This document shows positions 16,702 to 26,099 of a stretch of 64,000 bases of DNA, in pieces. The notes beneath the pieces are model-generated. The model searched no databases. It saw only the letters and a list, made by a program, of their open reading frames with translations, and was not told the DNA's origin. Both the position numbers and the translations under genes were made by a program. The stretch is from assembly GCA_031655335.1 (NCBI GenBank), contig CP134226.1, positions 3,919,049 to 3,983,048 of the forward strand, in the 5' to 3' direction. Source of the stretch: Thalassospiraceae bacterium LMO-SO8 (lineage in GTDB: Bacteria > Pseudomonadota > Alphaproteobacteria > Rhodospirillales > Casp-alpha2). The first letter of the stretch is position 1, and the number at the start of each line of letters is the position of its first letter.

Positions 16702-17814
16702 ATGAACTCGCTGACGCGATACATATTGCACCAACTTGTGGTTGGCATGATCCTGGTGACGACGGGTCTGACCTGCATCATCTGGCTCACCCAGTCCCTG
16801 CGATTTGTCGAGATGATTGTCAACCGGGGGTTGAGTGCGGGAACATTCTTCTATCTTTCCGGGCTCTTGCTGCCCAACTTCCTGATTGTCATCCTGCCGA
16901 TCGCGCTGTTCACCGTGGTCGTGTTCATCTATGCCAAGCTGATTACGGACCGCGAACTTGTGGTCATGCGGGCGGCAGGTCTCAGCCAGTTCGCCCTCGC
17001 CAAGCCGGCGCTGATCCTGGCCGCCGTCATTGTCGTTCTGTCCTACACCCTACACCTGAAGCTGGTTCCGGATTCCTATCGGGCATTCCGCGATTTGCAA
17101 TGGGACATCCGCAACAGCGTCTCCCATGTCCTGTTGAAGGAAGGCGAATTCAACAACGTCGGCCGGACCACGACGGTTTATGTGCGCGCCCGCACGCCCG
17201 ATGGGCAACTGCACGGCATCCTGGTTCACGACACCCGCGACAAGACCAAACCGTTCACCCTGATGGCCGACCGCGGCGCCATGATCGACACCCCGACGGG
17301 TCCCCGCGTTGTCATGTTCAAGGGCAACCGGCAGGAAGTCGACAAGGCCACCAACAAGCTATCGATCCTGTATTTCGATCGATGGGTCTACAATCTGGCG
17401 GTTGGCGGGCCCCAGGGCGCGCGATGGCGCGAACCCCGGGAACGCACGCTTGATGAACTTTTCGACACCCCAAACCAGACCCATCTGATCGGCCAGAAGA
17501 ACGTCGGAAAATTCATCGTCGAGGCCCATCGGCGGCTGATTGCCCCCATGCTCTGTCTGACTTTCGCGGTGATTGGCCTGAGCTGCCTCCTGACCGGCAA
17601 TTTCGGCCGCCGAACCCAGACCACCCGTGTCCTCGCCGCCGTCGGCGGCATGGTCGTTCTACAGGCCGTCATCCTGGGCGTGGAGAACATGGTCGCCAAG
17701 AACCTGGAACTGATGCCGCTGCTTTATGCCGTCGTTCTGGTTCCCATCCCATTGGCCTGGCTGGTCATGGTCCGCCCACCGTCGGCGGCGCCGGCCGTGG
17801 CCAAGACGGCCTGA
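16702..17814 (+). CDS. lptF: LPS export permease LptF
   Basis: A 370-residue inner-membrane permease of the LptF/LptG (YjgP/YjgQ) family. Three hydrophobic helices at the N-terminus (ending near residue 125), a periplasmic beta-jellyroll region (about 130-270) and three C-terminal helices are visible. Motifs include ITDRELVVMRAAGLSQ and FGRRTQTTR. With LptG and the ATPase LptB (not in this window) it extracts LPS from the inner membrane. It heads a plus-strand run lptF-lptG-lptD-surA-pdxA-ksgA with gaps of a few bases. The upstream 100 bp contain an AT-rich stretch (16647-16673) that could hold the promoter, with no clear consensus. Confidence 0.93.
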   Translation: MNSLTRYILHQLVVGMILVTTGLTCIIWLTQSLRFVEMIVNRGLSAGTFFYLSGLLLPNFLIVILPIALFTVVVFIYAKLITDRELVVMRAAGLSQFALAKPALILAAVIVVLSYTLHLKLVPDSYRAFRDLQWDIRNSVSHVLLKEGEFNNVGRTTTVYVRARTPDGQLHGILVHDTRDKTKPFTLMADRGAMIDTPTGPRVVMFKGNRQEVDKATNKLSILYFDRWVYNLAVGGPQGARWREPRERTLDELFDTPNQTHLIGQKNVGKFIVEAHRRLIAPMLCLTFAVIGLSCLLTGNFGRRTQTTRVLAAVGGMVVLQAVILGVENMVAKNLELMPLLYAVVLVPIPLAWLVMVRPPSAAPAVAKTA

Positions 17815-17830
17815 GGAGGGGGAGAACGGC

Positions 17831-18931
17831 ATGCGGTTGTCTGCGATCCTTTCCGTCTATATCGGGCGCCATTTTCTGATCAGCTTTCTTGGCATCTTCT
17901 GCCTGTTCCTGATGTTGATCCTGTTATTCGATTCCGTCGAATTGCTGCGGCGCACGGCCCAGCACGATGCCGTGACCTTCGCGATGGTCATGGAGATGTC
18001 CCTTCTCAAGCTTCCTTTCATGGGACAGAAAACCTTCCCCTTCGCCATTCTGTTCGGCGGCATGGCGGCCTTTTGGCGGTTGACGCGGACCAACGAACTG
18101 GTGGTGACCCGGGCGACGGGAATTTCCGCCTGGCAGTTCATGCTGCCGGTTCTGTTTCTTGCCTTCCTGCTGGGCCTTCTGCAAATCACGGTCATCAATC
18201 CCTTGTCGTCGTCCATGCTGGCCCGCTACGAACGGCTGGAGGCGACCCGCATCGAAGGGCACACCAGTTTCCTGTCGATTTCCAATTCGGGTCTGTGGCT
18301 GCGCCAGGCCGATGACAAAGGTCAAAGCGTCGTTCACGCGGAACGCGTCCTGCAACAGAAAAGCGAGGTCGAACTGCGCGACGTCCTGGTCTTCCTATAT
18401 GAAGGCAAGGACACGTTCCGTCAGCGGATCGACGCGCAATCCGCCCGCCTGGAGGACGGCTTCTGGCACCTCAAGGAAGCCTGGCTGTTCGAACCCGAGG
18501 CCCCCGCCCGGTTCGAGAAGGATTACTGGTTGCCGACGGACCTTACCGTCAACCGCATCCAGGACAATTTCGCGCCGCCGGAAACCATGTCCTTCTGGGA
18601 CCTGCCACACTTCATCAACACGTTGGAGACCGCCGGGTTTTCGGCCGTCCGCCATCGCCTGTACTGGCACACGCTTTTGTCGGCGCCGCTTCTGATGTGC
18701 GCCATGGTGCTGATCGCCGCGACCTTTACCCTGCGCCAGACCCGGCGCGGCGGCACGACATACATCGTTTCGGGCGGCGTGCTGACCGGGTTTGTCCTCT
18801 ATTTCTTTTCCGACATCGTTTTCGCCCTTGGCCTGTCGGACAGCATTCCCGTGCTGCTCGCGGCGTGGACCCCGTCAGGCGTCGCGACCATGCTGGGCGC
18901 CGCGATGCTGTTGCATCTGGAAGACGGCTGA
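17831..18931 (+). CDS. lptG: LPS export permease LptG
   Basis: A 366-residue partner of LptF with the same six-helix plus periplasmic jellyroll layout: helices at about 12-35, 58-80 and 103-125, periplasmic domain about 130-270, then three further helices. Hallmarks are FWRLTRTNELVVTRATGIS and RRGGTTYIVSGGVLTGF. The ATG at 17831 follows AGGAGGGGGAG, a very strong ribosome-binding site; the longer frame from 17726 overlaps lptF and is not supported. LptF and LptG form the transmembrane heterodimer that moves LPS toward LptC and LptA. Confidence 0.93.
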   Translation: MRLSAILSVYIGRHFLISFLGIFCLFLMLILLFDSVELLRRTAQHDAVTFAMVMEMSLLKLPFMGQKTFPFAILFGGMAAFWRLTRTNELVVTRATGISAWQFMLPVLFLAFLLGLLQITVINPLSSSMLARYERLEATRIEGHTSFLSISNSGLWLRQADDKGQSVVHAERVLQQKSEVELRDVLVFLYEGKDTFRQRIDAQSARLEDGFWHLKEAWLFEPEAPARFEKDYWLPTDLTVNRIQDNFAPPETMSFWDLPHFINTLETAGFSAVRHRLYWHTLLSAPLLMCAMVLIAATFTLRQTRRGGTTYIVSGGVLTGFVLYFFSDIVFALGLSDSIPVLLAAWTPSGVATMLGAAMLLHLEDG

Positions 18932-18936
18932 ACGCC

Positions 18937-21249
18937 ATGCAGAACCGTCGGCAAAGAATTTTCAGCCTGTTGACCGCGCCGCTTCTGGCGACCGTTCTGG
19001 CGGCGCCGGCGCAGGCCGGCCTGACCGGCGCGACCGCCGAACGGCCGCTCGGCATTCTGTTTCAGACATCTCCGCGGCCTTCCGCGGCCTCTGCCGATGC
19101 CCCTCTTACGCGCCCGGGCATCCCCACCCCCATCGCCGAGCCCGTCCGGCCAACGCTGCCCCGCGCGACCCAGGGCCCGCGCGGCGAACTGCCTGCATCG
19201 ACCGAGGGACAACCGGAAGTCCCGGTCAACCTGCTGGCCGATGAAATGAGCTTCGATCAGGAAAATGGCTTGGTGTCGGCCTACGGCAACGTGGAAATCA
19301 CCCACGGCGACCGCACGATGCTGGCCGACAAGGTGACCTACAATCAAAATACCGACATCGTGCAGGCGGCCGGAAACATCACCATTCTGGAACCGTCCGG
19401 CGAAACCCTGTTCGCCGACCAGATCACCATCACCGGCGACCTGAAGGACGGCCTTGTCCGCAACATCGGCCTCATTCTCACCGACCGCTCCCGTCTCGCG
19501 GCGGAGGGCGCCAAGCGCTCCGGCGCCGTCGTCACCGAATTACGCAAAGGGGTCTATACGCCCTGCGCGCAATGCGCCGAAGACCCCGACGCGCCGCCGC
19601 TCTGGCAGATCAAGGCCGTCCGCGTCATTCACGACAAGCGCAGCAAGACGATCGAATACCGGGATGCCTGGCTCGAAATTTACGGTTACCCGGTCCTCTA
19701 TACGCCCTATTTCATCCACCCCGATCCCAGCATCCGGCGCAAGGCGGGGTTCCTGGCCCCCGGGTTTGGCGGATCGTCCGACCTCGGGTTCGTGACACGG
19801 CTGCCCTATTTTTATCCCTTCGACGAATCGTCCGACGTCACCGCGACACCGGCATTTTCCGAATCCGAGGGGCTCCAACTGACGCTCGATTACCGCAAGC
19901 GGTTCATGAACGGCAAGCTCGACACCGAGGTCAGCGGCATCAACGATTCCGAAGGCGATTTCCGCGGCCACGTGTTCTCAGAAGGCATTTGGGACATAAA
20001 CAAAACTTGGCGCGCCGGTTTCGACATCAACCGGGCCACCGATGACACCTACCTGCGCCGGTTCGGCTTCGACAGCCAGCCCGTGCTGGAAAGCCGGATC
20101 TTCGCCGAAGGGTTCCGCGGCCGCAACTATCTTGCGGTGAATGCCTATTCCTTCCAAGACCAGCGCGCCGAGGCGGATTCCATCGACAGCCCCCTGGTCC
20201 TGCCCTTGGTCGAATTCAGCCACGTCGGTGAGCCCGACCGCTTCGGCGGCAACTTCAACGTCGATGCCAGCCTGCTCGCCGTGTCGCGCGACGAAAGCGG
20301 CAACGACACCCGGCGCCTATCGATCCGCCCTTCGTGGAACCGGCGGTTTTCCGATTCCATCGGCAACCTGTTCAACTTCTCCACCGGAATATGGGCCGAC
20401 GCCTATCACGTCAACAACGTGAGCCGCGCGAACGACACCGATTTCACGGGCATGACCGGCCGCATCTATCCTTATGCATCCCTCGACTGGCGGTTCCCGC
20501 TGATCAGCCAGTTGGGCAAGGCCAGCCAGACGCTTGAGCCCATCATCAACGTCATCACCAGCCCAAATGGCGGAAACCCGGCGGAAATCCCGAACGAGGA
20601 CAGCCAGGAATTCGAATTCGACGACACCAACCTGTTCGACGTGAACCGCTTCGGCGGCATCGACCGGGTCGAAGGCGGCACCCGCGTCAATTACGGCCTG
20701 AAATGGGGGCTATACGGGCCGACGGGCCTCGGTCTTTCCCTCCTCGTGGGCCAGACGTACCGATTCCATACCGACGACACGTTCTCCGAAGGCAGCGGCC
20801 TGGAAGACGACCTGTCGGACATCGTCGCCACCGCCCGCATAAATCCTTCGAGCTATCTTGATCTCGCCTACCGCACGCAGATCGCCAAGGACGGATTTTC
20901 CGCCCGGCGCCATCAGGTGCAAGCCAGCGCCGGTGTCCCGTTGCTACGCGGGTCTGTCGGCTATATCTTCTTTGAAGAGCCGGCGGACAGTGAGTTCACG
21001 GGCCGTGAGGAACTGTCGTTCTCCGCATCCTCGCAAGTGTCGCGGGACTGGCGCATCAACTTCAGCGCCGTCCGTGACTTGGCCGCCAATGAAATGCGCT
21101 CAATCGTCAGCGACTTGGTGTTCGAAAACGAGTGCCTGATCGTCACGACCCGCCTGTCGCGGACATTCTACGAGGACAGAGATCTGCAACCAACAGACGC
21201 CTTTACCATCAACCTGCTGTTAAAGACCCTTGGACAGATCACCTTCTAA
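18937..21249 (+). CDS. lptD: LPS-assembly outer-membrane protein LptD
   Basis: A 770-residue outer-membrane protein. A signal peptide (about residues 1-27, ending AAPAQAG) is followed by a Pro-rich stretch, then the periplasmic OstA/LptA-like beta-jellyroll (NLLADEMSFDQENGLVSAYG) and a large beta-barrel (from about residue 260). Cysteines are sparse: CAQC near residues 209-212 and one more in ENECLIVT near 731, fewer than the four of E. coli LptD. The protein inserts LPS into the outer leaflet together with LptE, which I do not see here. ATG lies 5 bp after the lptG stop. Confidence 0.93.
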   Translation: MQNRRQRIFSLLTAPLLATVLAAPAQAGLTGATAERPLGILFQTSPRPSAASADAPLTRPGIPTPIAEPVRPTLPRATQGPRGELPASTEGQPEVPVNLLADEMSFDQENGLVSAYGNVEITHGDRTMLADKVTYNQNTDIVQAAGNITILEPSGETLFADQITITGDLKDGLVRNIGLILTDRSRLAAEGAKRSGAVVTELRKGVYTPCAQCAEDPDAPPLWQIKAVRVIHDKRSKTIEYRDAWLEIYGYPVLYTPYFIHPDPSIRRKAGFLAPGFGGSSDLGFVTRLPYFYPFDESSDVTATPAFSESEGLQLTLDYRKRFMNGKLDTEVSGINDSEGDFRGHVFSEGIWDINKTWRAGFDINRATDDTYLRRFGFDSQPVLESRIFAEGFRGRNYLAVNAYSFQDQRAEADSIDSPLVLPLVEFSHVGEPDRFGGNFNVDASLLAVSRDESGNDTRRLSIRPSWNRRFSDSIGNLFNFSTGIWADAYHVNNVSRANDTDFTGMTGRIYPYASLDWRFPLISQLGKASQTLEPIINVITSPNGGNPAEIPNEDSQEFEFDDTNLFDVNRFGGIDRVEGGTRVNYGLKWGLYGPTGLGLSLLVGQTYRFHTDDTFSEGSGLEDDLSDIVATARINPSSYLDLAYRTQIAKDGFSARRHQVQASAGVPLLRGSVGYIFFEEPADSEFTGREELSFSASSQVSRDWRINFSAVRDLAANEMRSIVSDLVFENECLIVTTRLSRTFYEDRDLQPTDAFTINLLLKTLGQITF

Positions 21250-21250
21250 A

Positions 21251-22570
21251 ATGCGATTACCGCAGATCATGATTGCTTCCGCCGGACTCCGCGCCGCCTC
21301 ATTCCTCCTGGTCGCCCGATTTGCCGCCCTCCTGGTATTGGCGGTTACCGTCGGCTTGTCGGCGCCGGCCCAGGCACAACGCATGGGCATTGTCGCCACG
21401 GTGAACAACGTGCCGATCTCGGAATACGATCTTCACGCACGCCTGAAGCTCGTCATCGCCATATCCGGTCTGCCTGCCACCCGCGAAACGGCGCAACAAT
21501 TGGCACCCAAAATCGTCGATACCTTGATCGACGAGGAACTGAAACGCCAGGAAGCAAAGAACCTCGGCATCGAGATCACCGACAAGGCCGTCGAAACCGC
21601 CGTCCAAAGGTTCGAGAAAGCCCGCGGCATGCCCGCGAACGGCATGCTCAACCTTTTGGAAAGCCTGGGCCTTTCGAAGGACGTTCTGTACCAGCAGATC
21701 CGCGCCGACCTGGCGTGGAACGATGCTCTCCGGTTGCGGTTCCGCGCTTTGACCCAGATCGCCGACGAGGAGGTGGACGAAGAAATCGCCCGCCTTGAAG
21801 CCGAAAAGGGTAAGCCCGTGGCCCTGTTGTCGGAAATCTTCCTGCCCGTGGACGAACAGCCCAAGAACGAAGAGGTGCGGGCCGTCGCCGAAAGAATTCT
21901 GGGTGAACTGAAGGGCGGCACGCCGTTCCAGGCAATGGCCACGACCTTTTCGCAGAGCCCGACCGCCGCCGTCGGCGGCGACCTGGGCTGGATCTCCCTG
22001 AATTCGCTGGCGCCGGAAGTCTCGCGCGCCCTTTCTTCCGTTAAGACCGGGGATTTTTCTCCGCCCATCCGCACCGCCGCCGGTTGGGTAATCTATTGGC
22101 TGCGGGATCAGCGCGTATCCCAGGGCGCCGCCGGTCCCACTGTCGATCCCAACATCGTGCTGCAACAACTGATGATCCCGGTCTCGGACACCGGCCCGGC
22201 CAGCGAGTTGGAAGGAAAGCGCGACCTTACGAAACGTTTGCGCCTGCGCGCCGACAATTGCGCCACCATGGCCGCGATGCCGAAAACGGTCGCCGGCGGA
22301 CTGACCTCTGACACTCTGCGTCTCCGCACCAGCCAATTGTCGCCCCTGGTGCGGGACGCCATCAAGGACCTTCCCGACGGCAAGCCCAGCGAGGTCATCA
22401 AAGTCCCCGGGGCGTTCATGTTGTTCATGGTCTGCGAACGCATCTCGGAAAACGCCCAGGCGCAATTGCGGGCTCAGGTCCGCAATCGCTTGGTCAACGA
22501 CCGGCTGGACCTGGCCGCGCGGCAGTTCCTGCGCGACCTTCGGCGAAACGCCTTCATCGAACGGCGATAG
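21251..22570 (+). CDS. surA: Periplasmic chaperone/peptidyl-prolyl isomerase SurA
   Basis: A 439-residue periplasmic folding factor. A long N-terminal signal region ends at APAQAQ (about residue 42). The SurA N-terminal chaperone domain starts at GIVATVNNVPISEYDLHAR, and one clear parvulin domain follows (EIFLPVDEQPKN; GGDLGWISLNSLAPEV). The second parvulin repeat (after residue 300) is degenerate. SurA escorts outer-membrane beta-barrels, including LptD, to the Bam complex, so the position right after lptD is functionally sensible. The ATG at 21251 is one base after the lptD stop, suggesting coupling; an ATG 18 bp downstream is the alternative start. Confidence 0.9.
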   Translation: MRLPQIMIASAGLRAASFLLVARFAALLVLAVTVGLSAPAQAQRMGIVATVNNVPISEYDLHARLKLVIAISGLPATRETAQQLAPKIVDTLIDEELKRQEAKNLGIEITDKAVETAVQRFEKARGMPANGMLNLLESLGLSKDVLYQQIRADLAWNDALRLRFRALTQIADEEVDEEIARLEAEKGKPVALLSEIFLPVDEQPKNEEVRAVAERILGELKGGTPFQAMATTFSQSPTAAVGGDLGWISLNSLAPEVSRALSSVKTGDFSPPIRTAAGWVIYWLRDQRVSQGAAGPTVDPNIVLQQLMIPVSDTGPASELEGKRDLTKRLRLRADNCATMAAMPKTVAGGLTSDTLRLRTSQLSPLVRDAIKDLPDGKPSEVIKVPGAFMLFMVCERISENAQAQLRAQVRNRLVNDRLDLAARQFLRDLRRNAFIERR

Positions 22571-22572
22571 AC

Positions 22573-23592
22573 GTGGCCACGACCGCGGCGACCGCTCCTC
22601 GACCGCTCGCCCTGACCATGGGCGAACCCGCCGGGGTCGGCGGGGAACTGACCTTGCGTGCCTGGGCCTCGGCGCGCGGTCGCACCGGCCCGTTCTTCAC
22701 GATCGACGACCCGGATCGCCTGCGGACCCTTGCCGATCTTCTGGGGATCATGATTCCGGTTGAGGAAATCTCTGACCCGGGCGAGGCCGTGGCCCTGTTC
22801 GACCGCGCCCTGCCCGTCCTGGCGGAACGCCTGCCGGCCCCCGTCACCCCCGGCACGCCCGATCCTGCCAATGCGGGCGCCGTGGTCCGCGCCATCGAGC
22901 GCGCCGTGCATCTGTCGCTCGACGGTGCCGCCGCGGGCCTTGTCACCAATCCGATCCAGAAATCCGTGCTCTACGCCGCCGGGTTCAAGCATCCGGGACA
23001 TACGGAATATATCGCCGAACTTTGCGGCGGGGACGAGCCGGTGATGATGCTTGCCTGCGACGCGCTACGCGCGGTGCCGGTGACCGTTCACATCAGCCTG
23101 CGCGACGCGGTCGCGGGCCTTACCACCCAGGCCATCGTCGCCAAGGGCCGCATCACGGCGGCGGCGCTCAAACACGACTTTGGCATCGACAACCCACGAT
23201 TGGCCATCGCCGGCCTGAACCCCCACGGCGGCGAGGACGGGGCGCTGGGCACCGAGGACCGCGACATCGTGGCCCCGGCCGTGGCATTGCTCCGTGCCGA
23301 GGGCATTGACGCAACCGGCCCGGCCCCGCCGGACACTCTGTTCAGCCCCCGTGCGCGGCAACGTTATGACGCCGCCATTTGCATGTATCACGACCAGGCG
23401 CTGATCCCGGTCAAGGCGCTGGATTTCGACGGCGGCGTCAATGTGACCCTGGGCCTGCCCATCGTGCGCACCTCGCCCGACCACGGCACGGCGCTGGATA
23501 TCGCGGGCACCGGCCAAGCCAGCGAACAAAGTCTGGTCGCCGCCATGATGACCGCTCGGCTGATCGCCGCCAACCGGGCGCGGGGCGGCTGA
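22573..23592 (+). CDS. pdxA: 4-hydroxythreonine-4-phosphate dehydrogenase PdxA
   Basis: A 339-residue enzyme that oxidises 4-phosphohydroxy-L-threonine in the pyridoxal 5'-phosphate pathway. Diagnostic stretches are LTMGEPAGVGGEL, TNPIQKSVLYAAGFKHPGHT (metal-ligand His), GLNPHGGEDG and CMYHDQALIPVKALDFDGGV (second metal-ligand region). It begins with GTG two bases after the surA stop, consistent with coupled translation; surA-pdxA-ksgA is the common proteobacterial order. Confidence 0.95.
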   Translation: MATTAATAPRPLALTMGEPAGVGGELTLRAWASARGRTGPFFTIDDPDRLRTLADLLGIMIPVEEISDPGEAVALFDRALPVLAERLPAPVTPGTPDPANAGAVVRAIERAVHLSLDGAAAGLVTNPIQKSVLYAAGFKHPGHTEYIAELCGGDEPVMMLACDALRAVPVTVHISLRDAVAGLTTQAIVAKGRITAAALKHDFGIDNPRLAIAGLNPHGGEDGALGTEDRDIVAPAVALLRAEGIDATGPAPPDTLFSPRARQRYDAAICMYHDQALIPVKALDFDGGVNVTLGLPIVRTSPDHGTALDIAGTGQASEQSLVAAMMTARLIAANRARGG

Positions 23593-23599
23593 CCTCGCC

Positions 23600-24439
23600 A
23601 TGGGCACCCCGCCGAACGCGCCACCGAACCTGCCGCCGCTGCGCGACGTCATCCGCGATTTCGGCTTAGGCGCGCGCAAATCCCTAGGCCAGCATTTCCT
23701 GTTGGACAGCAACCTGACCGGGCGCATCGCCCGCGCGGCGGACCCGCTCTGCGGCGTCAACGTGATCGAGATCGGCCCCGGGCCCGGCGGCCTGACCCGG
23801 GCCCTGTTGGCAAGCGACGCCGACGCCGTCTGGGCCGTCGAGAAGGACCGCCGCTGCGTCGCCGCCCTACAGGTCCTACAGGACGCCTATCCGGGCCGCC
23901 TGCGTATCCTGGAGGCCGATGCCCTGGAAACGGACCTGACCGCCCTCACCCCCGCCCCACGCGCCATCGTCGCCAACCTGCCCTACAACATCTCGACGGT
24001 GTTGCTGCTGCAATGGCTGCGCCAGGCCGACCAGTTCACCCGCATGGTTCTGATGTTCCAGAAAGAGGTCGCCGATCGCCTGACCGCCGCGCCGGGCAGC
24101 AAGGCTTACGGGCGACTGTCGGTCGTCACCCAATGGCGGGCCCAGGTGCGCCCGCTGTTCAACGTCTCCAAGGAAGCCTTCACGCCGCCGCCCAAGGTCG
24201 CCTCGACCGTGGTTGAAGTGATCCCGCGCGCGGCTCCCCTGGCGCCGGCGGTGATGACGGATTTGGAACAGGTGACCCAGGCGGCCTTCGGCCAGCGGCG
24301 CAAGATGCTGCGTTCCAGCCTGAAAGGCCTGGGGCTTGATCCGGCGCAGGTGGGGATCAACCCCGAAGCCCGGGCGGAAGACCTCACGGTGGCGGAATTT
24401 TGCGCCCTGGCGCGGCTGCTGGCGGAACGCAACGCCTAG
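23600..24439 (+). CDS. rsmA: 16S rRNA dimethyladenosine methyltransferase RsmA (KsgA)
   Basis: A 279-residue SAM-dependent enzyme that dimethylates two adjacent adenines near the 3' end of 16S rRNA. Visible motifs: GARKSLGQHFLLDSNL at the N-terminus, the SAM-binding IEIGPGPGGLTRALL, and the catalytic NLPYN (about residue 127), followed by FQKEVADRLTAAPGSKAYGR. The C-terminal helical domain (KMLRSSLKGLG) is also typical. Last gene of the lpt-surA-pdxA run; its stop shares CTAG with the convergent gmk. Confidence 0.95.
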   Translation: MGTPPNAPPNLPPLRDVIRDFGLGARKSLGQHFLLDSNLTGRIARAADPLCGVNVIEIGPGPGGLTRALLASDADAVWAVEKDRRCVAALQVLQDAYPGRLRILEADALETDLTALTPAPRAIVANLPYNISTVLLLQWLRQADQFTRMVLMFQKEVADRLTAAPGSKAYGRLSVVTQWRAQVRPLFNVSKEAFTPPPKVASTVVEVIPRAAPLAPAVMTDLEQVTQAAFGQRRKMLRSSLKGLGLDPAQVGINPEARAEDLTVAEFCALARLLAERNA

Positions 24440-25068
24440 CCCGCGACGCCCATTCCCTGCACGAAATCGAGCAGCCCCGTCCGACGGTCCTTCCTCAGAC
24501 GCTCGGCCTTGAGGATCGCCTTCACGTTCTCGACGCTGGTATCCAGATCGTCGTTGATGACGATGTAGTCGTATTCCTCGTAATGGCTCATTTCCGACTT
24601 GGCGCGCGCCATGCGCCCGGCGACGACCTCGTCGGAATCCTGGCCGCGCCCCTTCAGGCGGCTTTCCAGTTCCGCGATGGACGGCGGCAGGATAAACACG
24701 CTGACCAGATGCTCGCGGGCGCTTTCCCTGAGCTTGCGCGTGCCCTGCCAGTCAACGTCGAACAGCACGTCCTGGCCCCGATCCAGGGCATCCCACACGG
24801 GTTTCTTCGGCGTGCCGTAGGAATTGTCGAACACCGTCGCGTGTTCCAGAAACTCGTTGTTCGCAACCATCCGGGCAAAGGTTTCCTGGTCGTAGAAATA
24901 GTAGTCCTTGCCGTCGATCTCGCCGGGGCGCGGCGGACGCGTGGTCGCCGACACGGACATGACGATGCCCGTTTCCTCGGCCAGAAGCCGGCGCGAAATG
25001 CTGGTCTTGCCCGCCCCCGACGGCGACGACAGCACCAGCATCATGCCGCGGCGTGAAATCTCCACCAT
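24436..25068 (-). CDS. gmk: Guanylate kinase
   Basis: A 210-residue P-loop kinase that phosphorylates GMP to GDP. The Walker A motif SSPSGAGKTS lies near residues 14-23, followed by SVSATTRPPRPGE, the GMP-binding GKDYYFYDQETF and DVDWQGTRKLRES. Length is normal. An in-frame ATG nine codons in (MMLVLSSPSG) is an alternative start. The gene follows yicC by 19 bp on the minus strand, the usual yicC-gmk pairing in alphaproteobacteria, and its stop overlaps rsmA by four bases. Confidence 0.95.
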   Translation of the reverse strand: MVEISRRGMMLVLSSPSGAGKTSISRRLLAEETGIVMSVSATTRPPRPGEIDGKDYYFYDQETFARMVANNEFLEHATVFDNSYGTPKKPVWDALDRGQDVLFDVDWQGTRKLRESAREHLVSVFILPPSIAELESRLKGRGQDSDEVVAGRMARAKSEMSHYEEYDYIVINDDLDTSVENVKAILKAERLRKDRRTGLLDFVQGMGVAG

Positions 25069-25087
25069 CCGTCCCGTCCCGCCTTGC

Positions 25088-25981
25088 CTATTCGATATTC
25101 TGGACCTGCTCGCGGAGCTGGTCGATCACGGTTTTCAGGTCGAGCCCCAGGGTCGTCAGATCGGTATCCGGCGATTTGGAGCACAGCGTATTGGCCTCGC
25201 GGTTGAATTCCTGACACAGAAAATCCAGGCGTCGGCCGACGGGGCCTTCGGTTTTGGCCAGCAGGTCCCGCGCCGCCTGGGTATGGGCGGCGAGACGGTC
25301 CAACTCCTCGCGGATGTCGGCCTTGGTCATCAGCATGGCCGCCTCCTGGGCCAGGCGTTCCTCGGGCATCGCCGCGTTGTCGGCGACCAAGCGCTGGATC
25401 TGGTCGTTGAGGCGCTGGCGGATGGCGTCGGGCTGGGCGCCCGCGACCTGGCCCGCGCGGGCCGTCAGGTCGGCGACCTGATCGATCTGCGCCGAAAGCA
25501 CCGTAAGCAAGCGTGCCCCTTCCTCGTCGCGCATGGCGGCCAGACCTTTCAGCGCCTTGCCCAGGTCGGCCATCATGGCCTTGGCGATGATCTCGAAATC
25601 GTCCTCGGCCATCATCTCGTCGATGGGCTCGATCACGCCCCGCAGGCCCAGGATGCCGTCGAGCGACGGCGGGCGCGCGTCCGGCACCTCGTCCTTCAGG
25701 CGCGCCATGCGGGCCGTGACCTGGGCCAGGAAATCGTCGTTGATGCGGTAAGCGCCGCCGCCCGTCTCGCGCCGGGTCGACAGGTTCACGGACACGCTGC
25801 CGCGTTTGAATTTTTCGTTTACCTTGGCCCGGACCAGGGGATCCAGGGCTTCGAACCCCGGCGGCGGGCGGAACCGCAGATCCAGGCCCTTGGCGTTGAC
25901 GCTGCGCACTTCCCAGACCCAGACAAGGTCGTCCAGGCTGCCTTCGGCGCGGGCGAACCCGGTCATTGAGCTGATGGCCAA
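25088..25981 (-). CDS. yicC: YicC family protein (putative endoribonuclease)
   Basis: A 297-residue cytosolic protein. The N-terminus MAISSMTGFARAEG and the segment WEVRSVNAKGLDLRFRPP are the YicC signature, and the C-terminal DUF1732 region ends with GRRLDFLCQEFNREANTLCS followed by DLTTLGLDLKTVIDQLREQVQN. E. coli YicC has been described as an endoribonuclease; the role in alphaproteobacteria is not settled. Upstream of gmk and probably co-transcribed with it. Divergent from the SDR gene at 26100. Confidence 0.92.
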   Translation of the reverse strand: MAISSMTGFARAEGSLDDLVWVWEVRSVNAKGLDLRFRPPPGFEALDPLVRAKVNEKFKRGSVSVNLSTRRETGGGAYRINDDFLAQVTARMARLKDEVPDARPPSLDGILGLRGVIEPIDEMMAEDDFEIIAKAMMADLGKALKGLAAMRDEEGARLLTVLSAQIDQVADLTARAGQVAGAQPDAIRQRLNDQIQRLVADNAAMPEERLAQEAAMLMTKADIREELDRLAAHTQAARDLLAKTEGPVGRRLDFLCQEFNREANTLCSKSPDTDLTTLGLDLKTVIDQLREQVQNIE

Positions 25982-26099
25982 AGTGCTTTCCTTTTCGGTC
26001 GTATTGCCAAGGGTAATGCGAAACTTATACCGAGCGCATTCGCCGCCAACAAGCGGCGCAGGCTTCCCATGCCCCCCAACAGCCCCCTATAACCGATGC

